A stretch of DNA of 64,000 bases from Trichinella spiralis. Taxonomy: Eukaryota > Nematoda > Enoplea > Trichinellida > Trichinellidae. Each line of letters starts with the position of its first letter. Positions within the stretch are counted from its first letter, which is position 1. The stretch covers positions 16,054,609-16,118,608 of the forward strand of contig CM012954.1 in the NCBI GenBank assembly GCA_000181795.3, in the 5' to 3' direction. Below are positions 39,167-49,933 of this stretch, one piece after another. The position numbers were made by a program, and so were the translations under genes. The notes under the pieces are model-generated. The model was not told where the DNA came from and made no database searches. It worked only from the letters and a program-made list of their open reading frames with translations.

Positions 39167-42105
39167 TTAGTAGTTGAAATAGGAATTTTGCATCAGATAC
39201 AGGCGATCAATAGGGCTGTTTTTCATTGTCGTCGATGACGACGGTGACGATGCACACTGTGCTTCAGTGTTCACTTCTTCTGCATTTTTTGACAACTCAG
39301 ATCTTTGCATATCAGCTTCGTGAAACGAAGCAATATCACTGCAAGGCGAATCTGAAATGAAACAAAAAATAATCGTTATTTCTATTCATTTTTTCTCACT
39401 CTAAATTAATTTAAATAAATTGATTCGAAATGATCATTTCAAATTAATACTTGTATGTTATGCAATTTAATATTGTTGCTGAATTATCCAACTGTCCAAC
39501 TGATTTAATAATCGAAATATAGTTCTTGTTAGTGCAGTTTTACAGACATAAAGTAAAATAGAAATAGATGGCAAAAAACCAAAAAAGGGATTTTGTTTTT
39601 TCTCAGGAAGCAGATAAACAATAATAATAAAAATAGTGGTGATGATAATATATATTCATGCTCACCTAACATGTTGGAACATGAGTGAGTTTCACTGGAC
39701 AGATCTAATTCGCTGGCGGAGCTGGAAACCGAATCTTTGTCCGTTGCTTGTTGTTTAATGGCATCCTCTTTGTCTTGTCCATCAGATCCGTCTGCGTTGG
39801 CTTCGTGACCGGAAGATTTTTTGTATTCTGATTTTCGGTGTAATTTTTTCATCTAAATATTTACAACAATTTTGCAAAAGTGGCGAACATTTAAAGTGGG
39901 TAAGATAAGAATAAAAACAAGCAACTTTGGCTCTCTGATTCTGGAACCAAACCTGCACCACACGTACACTGAGACCGGTTTCTTTAGCTAACGCTTCTCG
40001 TACCTTAAAATTGAAGGGTGTGGTGAATAATTTTTTTGAAAAACAGCACAACAACAGCAACAGTGCATACTGTTGTTGTTGTTGACATGTTTACTTTACG
40101 ACAAGGCTTTGCGCTGACTTCGAATGAAGCTTTGAATGTTTTCCTCTGATGGCTTGTCAAAATTGTACGTGGTCGTTTCAAAGTTTTCTTGTGGTGTCCA
40201 TGTCGAAACGGTCCAAGTTTGAAAGCTGAATAAGATATAAAACAGAAAAATAGAAAGAAGCTATTGTTTGCTTGTTTGTTGCCTATTGAACAAGCAACAA
40301 CAACAATAACGAGAACAACAGAATTTGCTTACCGTCTTCGTAGGGATTGTGGACGAGAGATTCAAAATCACCGCGACAAAGTATCTGCTCATTTTGACGT
40401 ACGTACTCGTCGCCTGGTTGCAATAGTTTTCCGCATATTGAACAGCCAAAGCAGTTCATGTGAAAAATTCGATCTTGACTGCGTTGTACAAAATCGGAAG
40501 GATTCAACGGCAACGCGCATTTTGCACATTTGCTTCCATAAATTCTGAAACGATTACTCATCGTTTGTTTGTTTCTCTTCTCTTCGATCGATTTCAAAAA
40601 CAGTGATCAAAAAATTAATCAGCACAATAATAATATTTATTATTAGAATTAATTGTTCATCAGTTAGCAAATTCTGCTTAGTCGGCTTGATCAGTTTGGT
40701 TTCTGCTGTCATTCATTCATTCATTCATTCATTCATCAGCTCATCATATTATGCAACTAAGGAATAGGAAAAGCAATAAACGAGTTTTCTACTTTACGTC
40801 ATCAATGAATGGACATTTCGACCCTGTTTGATGACGTATTTTTATGCGTATGCACGCATGATCGACAACTCCGCTTAAAAATATACCATCACTTGTGCAG
40901 ACGTTTGTCGACAACTGGATCGTCTGCAACTGGTGTTGCCAACGCCCATTTCGTTATTTCGTCTGCAGTTCAGAGATGGGCTTTTAAAAATTGACATCTT
41001 CTCATGATGCCTGCCCTATTTGTTGTCCCAACTAATAGCGTTGTGCAAAAATTTGCATAGGTCAGTGTAGATTTGTTTGTTCTCTGCACAGTTGGCTGTT
41101 TATTTGGAATTGTGATGGAAAATTTGGTTAAAATTCAAAAAGGTATTTTGATTTTGAGAAATCGTTTGAAATAACTTTTGCAACTGATTGAATTTTGGTT
41201 TACTTTTGAAAAATTATCACCAAACCAAAAGCACTGCTTGTTGTTGGCAAATACAAATAGACTTTATCATCCTATTTCTAATTATCATAATTCAAATATT
41301 GATGCGAGTATAAATTTTGTTCAAAATGTTGTAAACAATTGGAATCGATGAATTTGTGGTGGTTAAAAAGAGGCGGCGTATTTGCAAATTGCCTATATTC
41401 GAACGGTGGTAAATATCAAGATAGCTTTGAGCGGGTGATTATAATGCTTTTACGTTGTCAAAGTGACCAGTGAGCTTGCCTAAAGCGATACGACGGTTTG
41501 AATTAGCACATCGCTGCATACAGTGCTTGTGCATATATAGCCGCGAATCAAATAGGCCATTAAGAGGAAGAAATTAAGAATGCCATTTAAATTAGTCGGC
41601 TATTTTTGATATGAAACTCAGCAACAGAAAAGAAGAAAAAGAAGAAGAATAAGAATGTTTCAACCAACCTGAGATAGTCGCCTCTGCAGAGGACTTTACC
41701 GTCCCTGAGAAAGCAGGACGGTGCCAGGCTTAGTTCCAAGCCACAGATTGAGCAGACCAAGCACCGTTCGTGCCAAAAGTTGCCGGCCACGTTCAACATG
41801 AAGCGATCGTTGATGGGCATTTTACAGGCCACACAACAGGCGTTGGTCTGAAGCGTCATTGTCGAAGCCGGGCAGAAGCCTGCAAAAAGCAACAATCGAT
41901 GTCAAGTCAGCTACGCAAGCGGCGTCGATTAGCTAGCACATGAGTAGAAAAATTTGCATATAGCAGGTTGAAAGTAAAATTTTCCACTAGCATCATTGGT
42001 GAGCTTACTGAGCGCCGGTGAGCGACCGGATTGGTAATAGCGGCAAGCGGCTTGTAGAATTGAAGCCGGCTGGCAAGCTTGGGAAGCCGTCTCACCGCTG
42101 TGCAT
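39167..42105 (-). CDS. lim-6: LIM-homeodomain transcription factor, LMX1/LIM-6 class
   Basis: Nuclear transcription factor of the LMX1 group, which specifies neurons (nematode LIM-6) and limb or brain fates in vertebrates. Seven exons (5' to 3'): 42105-42009, 41879-41669, 40544-40333, 40225-40095, 40003-39926, 39852-39666 and 39351-39167; phases agree, 366 aa. LIM1 lies at about 48-102 ([32 protein letters not shown]). LIM2 lies at about 108-162 ([32 protein letters not shown]). The homeodomain lies at about 190-249 ([54 protein letters not shown]). The C-terminus [16 protein letters not shown] is the LMX1 signature and separates it from other LIM-homeodomain classes. The start is the first ATG in the exon; a GTG 12 nt earlier is also open. 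The N-terminal 40 residues are not conserved. Confidence 0.94.
40710..40736. repeat. (ATTC)n tetranucleotide repeat
   Basis: Six perfect CATT units in the large intron between the first two LIM-domain exons of the homeobox gene. Confidence 0.85.
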
Positions 42106-42410
42106 CGTGATGATCACGACGTTCGCTGTGACTGGTCGACGGTGGTGAATGGTCTATTCGTGGGAAATTACTATTCGCAGCTTGGCCGTACCTTTGACAA
42201 GGTAACGAAAAAAAAGATGATGCTAATGATGATGAGAATGGGAAGTAGTGGGATGGATGGGATGAAAAGCCAAGTTTACGTTGGTCGACTGGTGACATCG
42301 ACATTTCAATGCCCACATCGGCACATCTTCATTTGTAAAAATGGATAAACATTGTGAATAAAAGAGAAATAAAAAATAAGCTGACAAACGTTCACTACTT
42401 GAACGATCAA

Positions 42411-42470
42411 CCGACCAACCAGTCGACCAACCAACCAGTCGACCGTCCAACCAACCAACCAACTAACCAA
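42411..42470. repeat. CCAA/GTCGA tandem repeat
   Basis: CCAA units alternate with GTCGACC-like units, so ACCAACCAGTCG recurs at a short period for about 60 nt. The frames across it (Gln/Thr/Asn on one strand, Gly/Trp/Leu/Val on the other) are repeat translations, not genes. Confidence 0.75.
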
Positions 42471-43059
42471 TACAATGGTTCAGATGGACACAAAGAACAA
42501 AATAGTATTATTGTGATTATTATTTGGATGACGCGTTTGCGTTTTGCATTTGCTTTTGCTTGTAAGCGGATAGAGGCGTCGACAATGCAATTCGATGGCA
42601 GGCGCCCGCTGGTCGTCAACGCCGCCGTTGCGCAACACGACCATTGTCTTTTCCAACGCCTCTGCGTTGAGTGTACATTAAAGCGGCTAATCGCAGAAGG
42701 ATAGTTTTGATCAAGCTGTTTCGAAAAACAACCGCCATGCAAAACGTGGCACATGATAATTTCAATCGTGCAGATTTTCTTGTTGAACACGTGCCTGGAT
42801 AGTGAAGAAGCAGGCATCAAAAGCTGCATGAATTCATCTTCAACAAGCAGATGATATAAAGCAGTAACAGTAGTACTAGTAAAATACAGTAGCTAGTTCG
42901 ATTTGATTCGATTCGATTCAATTATTCATTCCACTTCTTTTATAATGCTTATTTATTTTGTGGTTGATCAATTTATACTAATATGAAAAAAAGAAAAAAT
43001 TTTCATTTTCATCATTATTCTATTGAATATGCTTATTTCTATTTTGCACTTTATAATAT

Positions 43060-43090
43060 CTTCTTCTTCTTCTTCTTCTTCTTCTTCTTT
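43060..43090. repeat. (CTT)n microsatellite
   Basis: About ten perfect TTC units. Confidence 0.9.
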
Positions 43091-44064
43091 AGGTAAATAA
43101 GAATGACCAAATTTAATCGCTACTGATAAAATTTAATTTGCCTACCATGCTTTTAGAATATAGGATGAATTTGTTTCGTTCACTTGTCATTTTCATTTAT
43201 ACAGAAGGTTTGCATTTTCTTTTCCTTCAGCTTATAGAAAAATTATTATTTTTATCGACATGAAAAATATTTGTAAAAATTTGTGAGAAGCAAGTTTTTT
43301 CCATATAAATTAACTATTTTCCAATGTAAAATCATCATCAGTCAGTACATGCTCGTATTGTTTATTCAAATTTTCAATACTGCTTACTTTTTCTACACTT
43401 TTTGTAAAAAAGGGAAACGTGTGGGGAAATGTTTAACTCATTTCTTTCCTAATATGTGCATATTTCATTTAGTTTTAGTAGTAATTTCATTTAGTAATAA
43501 TTATAATGGCGAATAACAGAATTTTGTCATCTTTTCAAAAGGTTTAAGAAAGTATTTTACAAATATATTTAGTATGTTTACAATGAATGCAGTATCAAGA
43601 ATATTTATATTGGTTAATGGGCAATTTTGTAAAATTATCATATATCATATTAACAAATTTTACTTTTCTTCTTTGTTTATTCACGTACATACTGCAAAAT
43701 TACTTGTACTGAAGTGTGGACTTAATTCAAAAAATACCATAGTCGTGTTACACTATTTATTTTTGTTGAACAACTATTTTTAAATATATTATTCATTGTC
43801 TTTTAATTAGCAGTTAGCTTTTCTTGTCGTACATTCCATGATATATGGATACGTTATGTGAAAATTTAAGATAATAATAATGTTTTAATAATAATTAAAT
43901 TTTACTTTCAAAAATCAAATATCGAAATAGTATGAATTGCAGAAGATCATCGATTGCATATTATATTAAATGCCCATATTTGTTATACTATCGGGCAGCT
44001 GCGCTCGCGGAAATGTTGCCAATTTTTGTCGGTTGGTTTAGCTGAAATGATCCGGAAATAAGAA

Positions 44065-44118
44065 TAGGAAGAAGAAGCAGAGGCAGGAGAAGGGGAAGGA
44101 GGAGGTGGAGAAGCAGAG
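44065..44118. repeat. Purine-rich block
   Basis: About 50 nt of GA-rich purine sequence (GAAGAAGCAGAGGCAGG-type) lying 250 nt before a long pyrimidine block on the same strand. Confidence 0.65.
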
Positions 44119-44366
44119 TCTTTGCTCTGTGAAAGCTGTGTGACTGTTTGCTTTCATCAAGCATCAATGAGCCGTCATCGATTACTTCAAAGATGGATAA
44201 GCACCGGTAGCGATTTAATTTGTCGCCCGTGTCAACAGATCTGTTGTCAAAGTGCGACCATCTAGCACTTTATTGCAACCGGTTGCCAGCTGCTCTGGGG
44301 CCGCAATTAAATCGGCTATAAATGAACAGCGTTGAAGCCTTACAGTAAGCTAGTTATAAGCAACAA

Positions 44367-44510
44367 GTGCTTCTTCTTTTTGTTTTCATTTTCACCATCA
44401 TCATCAACATCATCTTCATCTTATCCTTCTTCTTCTTCTTCTAATTCTTCCACTTCTCCTTCTCATTCTTTTTCTATTTCTTCTCCTTCTTCTTCCAGTT
44501 CATTTTCGTA
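44367..44510. repeat. Long pyrimidine-rich CTT/CAT tract
   Basis: About 140 nt almost free of G, built of CTT, TCC and CAT triplets. One frame reads as poly-Ser. Simple sequence; low chance of being coding. Confidence 0.7.
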
Positions 44511-45485
44511 TTCACTGTGCTCTATTGTTCTGTCTGAAGTTAGCATAAAGTGGTAATCAATTGTTAAACAAGCCGCAATTGATCTGCTTTGCGCAATACT
44601 GTAACAGGCTGTATTCTTGAGACCAATCAGAGTTTCTTATTAAAGTAGATGATGTATACTGTAGCGCTGGACTATTGCATGTTCCCAGGTGAGCACGGCA
44701 ATCGGTAAATGGGATTACCGATCCGCTTTGTTTCTCATGATGGTCAATTCAATTATTTCCATTATTCATCAGCTTGTTCAGCTTTTAAGTCAAAAGATTT
44801 TTATTATCAAATTTAGCTGGATGTAATTCTCAGATAGCGTTTGTAATAATGAATGTTTTTTCTGACAGAATAACTAACAGAGTGAAGTTGAACTTTTTCA
44901 AAATGACAGACTATCTTTTACAAATTTACACATTAAACAAGCAGATGAAGTATTTGCAATTTTTCGCACTCAAGAACAAACAATATTTCTTGTTAACGCA
45001 TATACATAGCTACTTTCTAGTTCATAATAACTTTTTTACAGAACTGCACACAGGGTTCTTTTAATTAGATGTCAATGTGTAGATTTATAAAGATGAATTG
45101 CTTTAATCATTGTCACCATAAGCTGAAAATAGGCAGTTAACAACAATTCATCGAATTGCACATTTAAAGCTTTTCGATACATGGTGACGCTATTCACTTT
45201 AATCAGAATGAAGTTATTCACTTGTTCTGGAATTGTTTGTCCGCTATTCATCTTTGAAGTTTATCAATTCTTGAATTTGTCAAACTATTGTTGAAATCGA
45301 CGAATCTTTTTCTAATTATTACTAGCTTAATGTGTCGAGATGAATTTAATAAACGAACGGATTGATTTTCCTGGAGTGAGTGCCCCTCAGGCGTCTGCGC
45401 GTACGAGTAATTCAATTTGGTTACGGTATTTTTTATTCATTTTTTTCGAACAACAAGCAAACAATACTCTCTATTCAAAAATTCC

Positions 45486-45491
45486 TTTATT
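45486..45491 (-). terminator. Polyadenylation signal AATAAA (cct-4)
   Basis: AATAAA on the minus strand about 130 nt past the stop codon of cct-4. Confidence 0.6.
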
Positions 45492-45618
45492 GAACTGATG
45501 ATATCAGTACAGTCCAAAATGTGACTAATGAATGAATCACCACATTTTAAGCAGACAGACTGGATCTAAATATCGCGAGTCGCTCTGAGCTAAAAAAGAG
45601 GAATTATTTAAAAAAAGG

Positions 45619-48025
45619 TTAAAAACATTTTAAAGTATAAATTACAATGTCGTCAATTTTCAATATCGAACGCACTGCCTCACTAGCCAATGTCAATGCG
45701 CTGATAGTTACCAAAGCAGGCTGCACGACGTTCTCCTCATACATGCTCGTGATGCATCCCTTACATTGAAAATTTATCTATCTATCATGAACAAACGAGA
45801 ATAACAAAACCAAAATTCACCTTTCGAACATTGATGCCTGCTGCACTGTCTCCGTTGACATGTCTGTGACGCAATTCAGTTATTGTTTCAATTGGTCTCA
45901 AACCTGCATTCTCTGCCAATGTGTACGGAATCACTTCTAACGCATCAGCGAAGCTTTGAAAAACGAATGACAACATGCCCGGATGTTCAAGGGCCAAACT
46001 TCTCAAACGACACGCCACTTCCATTTCCGGCGCACCACCACCACATATCAAAAGTCTACAACAAACAACATTCCGTTCCATTTCTCGCATTATCGCATTT
46101 GCAAAAAATGGATTACTTCTTCTTGTATAAACAACGAAGCACAGCAAGCGCATCATGCAACGAACGTTCTGCTTCGTCCAGCACAAGTCGATTGGAACCA
46201 CGCAGCACTATTGACGCTGTTTTACCTGGATTCTGCACGCCAGTAAATTGAATAAGTCGTTCTCCAGAATCTAATCGGATTTCTTCAACCAAATCTGCAT
46301 ATCCCAAAGCCTCCGGTACGAAATGATCCAAGCTGGCCACTGGTCGGCATCCCAAACTCTGAAATTTATCACGATAATTTACAATTAACAGTTGCATGTC
46401 AAGTTTCATACCGTCATCACAAATCGGATATCTTCACGTTCTATATCTTTAATTACCATGATCTTCAATTTCGCCAGATAGTGCAGAGATAGTTCAGTAA
46501 CGGCATCACTAAAACTTTAAAAGTTGCAAAACTGTTGTAGAGTAATAATGTTTACCGTAAAATGGATTTCTGCAATAGAAGCACATTACATCCTGCCTTC
46601 TTGATCTGCTTACATATATTCAAAATATAATCGCGTTCTTCACGCAACTGTCGATCCATCTGCGAGTAGTCGTTTAATACAACTTCAAAATTCATCTAAA
46701 ATTAATGACGCATATAAATCATTTAATGACTAAGCATCAAAAATCAGTGCCCTACATCAGGCTTCGGTGGAGATATATGAAACTGAATTAAACCAATTTT
46801 TGCTTTTTCCATTCTTTTCGGAGCTCCTGGTGCACCAACTGTGTGAGTATCCAAAACTGTTCCATTTACCATGTAAGAGTCTTCAATAGTACCTCTTTAA
46901 ATAAAAATCAAACTGGTTAAACCTTAACGCTTAAAGTTTCATTTGCAACGCAAACCCCAATTTTTTGACCACTTTGATCAAATTCAGAGATGCATTATCT
47001 TCTCCAAAAGTGGCTACTTTTTTCACCGCTTCTACTGCCATAGGCGCAAGCTGACGAGCATGAGATGACACCACCTACATATATAGAGAGCAATATAATA
47101 TCATATAGTTAATTTAATTTAATTTTCATATCAAAAGTGAATAAATACCTTTGAATTCAAGCTGGTTTTTGCAATCTTCTGCATCAGCTCATTGTCATTT
47201 ATATCCACTGGCTTGGACATTCCGACGACAACTTCCTCAGCTATTTTAGTAGCTTCCAAAAAACTTTCTGATATTAATGTTGGATGTAAGCCTACAATAC
47301 CCATTAATTAAACTAACAAAAAAAAGAAATAAATAACAACAGAACCTTTCTCATAAAGTTTTCCAGCAGCCTCAAGAAGCTGACCTGCAATAACTACCAC
47401 AGTGCTAGTTCCATCACCAGCCTCGATGTCTTGAGCTTTGGCCAACTGAACCAACTACAAATGCAAAAATATTTTATAAAACTCGGTTTAGCATAAGTAA
47501 ATAATATTTCATACACATATATAACATTAATAATATACATAAAAATAAAAAATAAATATTCAAATGTAAAAGGAGCCTATATAACATTTAACATAAATCT
47601 ATACAATAAATCTTAGCCAAAAATTACCATTTGTGCGGCCGGATGCAATACATGCATTTCATTTAAAATAGTCGCACCATCATTTGATATTAGAATTTCA
47701 CCAGACGATTGTTCAATCTTAATAACAAAAACATTATATATAAATTTACTTGAACAAACAAAAATTATGCAATAATACCATTTTGTCCATTCCTTTAGGA
47801 CCAAGACTGGTGCGAATTGCGTCGGCTACAGCTAAAATAATATACATACGTATAATTCTCATGATTAAGGTATGAAAGTTAAGGAATTGCTTTACAACTG
47901 TCTTATAAACGTTTCTTATAACCCGTAAACTTACCTTTTGCAGCGACAATGTTGCTGTTACGCATCTCTCTGTCTTTTGTAACATCTTTAAATGAACCTT
48001 GCTTTGTCTTCGATTGAGAAGCCAT
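45619..48025 (-). CDS. cct-4: Chaperonin CCT subunit delta (CCT-4)
   Basis: One of the eight subunits of the cytosolic TRiC/CCT chaperonin that folds actin, tubulin and other proteins with ATP. Twelve exons (5' to 3'): 48025-47935, 47831-47779, 47717-47628, 47454-47346, 47291-47149, 47074-46956, 46894-46756, 46695-46556, 46508-46412, 46358-46117, 46055-45821 and 45759-45619; all phases agree, 532 aa, close to human CCT4 (539). Delta-type segments are [103 protein letters not shown] (413-418), [18 protein letters not shown] and AGINVRK. The usual GDGTTS phosphate loop reads GDGTST (91-96). A heat-shock-element-like site lies about 80 nt upstream of the ATG. Introns are mostly 48-90 nt. Confidence 0.97.
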
Positions 48026-49933
48026 TGGAGTGAAATAATAACAAATGCAAATCACACTTGCTCACAGAAAAGTAGAGATATAAAATACCTACAGTAAGAA
48101 GGTTCAATTAGAATAAGATTTTTACTGTAGATTCATTAAAACTTTAAGCCATAGCAAAATATAAAAAGATAATATTGATGCGAATCTTTTTCAAAATAAA
48201 ATTAAAATAAAAACATTTTATGACAAGTACAAATTAGTTTTGCATAAGTTACAGCAAAATTACTTATATACTTTAAAACATAAATGTTAAATATGCTTGG
48301 TAAATGGGCGCATCAGAAAATGTTAATGGTCATTAAAAAATCTCACAATTCTTCCAGAGCTAAGTTATTCACAAGTTAATACTGTAAGCGCAATTTCATA
48401 AGGCACATGTAAACGATAATTTAACTGCTTTTTCAACGATTTTATAAAAGTTACAATAAATTTCAAGTTTCAGTATATAAAAAATTTTTTCTATAAAATT
48501 TTCTATATGAATTAAAAAGTTTTTATATTTACGTTATATGTTAAATAAAAACGCTGCAATCCACTCAGCGTGGTGCGATTTTATGCAATTGTGTAATTGA
48601 GCATGCTGTTTACTTTCTGCCTGCTGTTTCAACTGGTAGGAAATAATTTTGAATGCCTGTTACTCATTTTTATTTTAGTTTTGTCACAAGGTTCTTATTG
48701 ATAATTTTTTAGAACTTTATCTTGAATTTCTTAAACTTAAAGGAATTCTGTACCTATTTTAAAACTTCATTTAAAATATATCATTATTTATTTAAATAAA
48801 AAAATTTTTAATAAATGCATTCAGTATTTAAAAGCTTGACATATCAAATAAAGCAGTTTGCCTATTAAGTAAAATAGTGCATAAATCAAAGATGCCTCTT
48901 GAAAATAAATTAAAAGTATACCGTAATCATTTTCAATGAATAGCAGATGGTTGTGAAGATAAAGCAGTGTAATTTTTAATGTTTTCTTATATTCATTTCA
49001 TTAATTTTTTGTAATAAACTTGTACTCTAGTGTTTTTCGTGATGTTTTGCATGTATGCTTTCATTGGCATGATTAGCAGGGCTTTCAGGCAAAATGTTTT
49101 CCCTTGCTACAATTCTGTTTATTGTTGACAAGCTTGCTTTATTGTTATTTAGTTTTACTTTGTTCGATTTTTTGGGCTTTTAGTTTTGTGGACTGTCCGA
49201 GCGTTGTTCAGTTATCAAATTTGACAACGGGAGTTTTGCTGAAGCACTTGGAAAGAAAATGTTTGGTTCAGTAAGTGAGGCCATAAGGTGTATCTTTGAT
49301 TTTATTTTACACAGAAAGTCCGGTGTACTTATGTAAAAATGAGTTTTATATTTCCTTTAGACAAATTTTAATTTGTTGCTCGGTGAGTGATTATTTTGTT
49401 AATTGAATTGAAAATAAACCATTTAATTGCAGTTTTTAACAATAATAATTACTTTTATTCTCCTATTCATTTATTAAAACTCATTTGATTTAATTATTTA
49501 GCGATTTCCGAAAGTACAGTTTCTTTGCTGTAAACGGTTGTAATAGCTCTGCCTTTGGGGTAGTAGATGAAAAAATGAAAGACTCATTATAGGTGTATAT
49601 ATTATAACCTGAGGGTTTTACTATTTGTGACAGTAAAGATGCACATCGATTTTTTCGAATTGATTTGTGATTTGAGTTGTTTTTTACAGATCTAAATGCT
49701 TACGTGTGTAATGTTTTTCCCGGCATATATGATTAATGAAGATACTATTATTGAGCATTTTGCATTTTTTGTTGCTTGCTATATTATATGCCCAAGCTGT
49801 ATTACCTATCGATCAGTATTTTCGCATACTGAACTGTATCGTCGTTAATGTTTAGCAAGCTGATTTTACGATTATTTTATTTAATGTTTAGAATCGTTCA
49901 AAAGAACGTGCACGTCCGCCAGTTTCTTTGAAA
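48026..49933. promoter_or_regulatory. Divergent promoter region of cct-4 and the ArfGAP gene
   Basis: About 1.9 kb between two divergently read genes. Near cct-4, aGAAggTTCaattaGAA (48097-48113) resembles a heat-shock element. Near the ArfGAP, a clean acceptor ends at 49891, and a possible first exon with an in-frame ATG lies at 49259-49270 followed by GTAAGT. Most of the rest is AT-rich with nothing recognised. Confidence 0.5.

Larger units (their letters stand above)
42106..45618. other. Spacer upstream of LMX1 and downstream of cct-4
   Basis: About 3.5 kb. It should hold the homeobox promoter near 42.1-42.8 kb. It carries a CCAA-type tandem repeat, a (CTT)n repeat, a purine block followed by a long pyrimidine block, and a GC-richer pocket at 44.15-44.32 kb with a 12-bp GCAACCGGTTGC palindrome (44275-44286). 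No protein gene is recognised. Confidence 0.5.

Noticed and set aside
42354-42829. Overlapping frames of 116 and 140 codons on both strands
   Set aside because: Both are driven by the CCAA/GTCGA tandem repeat and share no family motif.
44332-44556. Serine-rich 74-codon frame
   Set aside because: Translation of a CTT/TCC pyrimidine tract.
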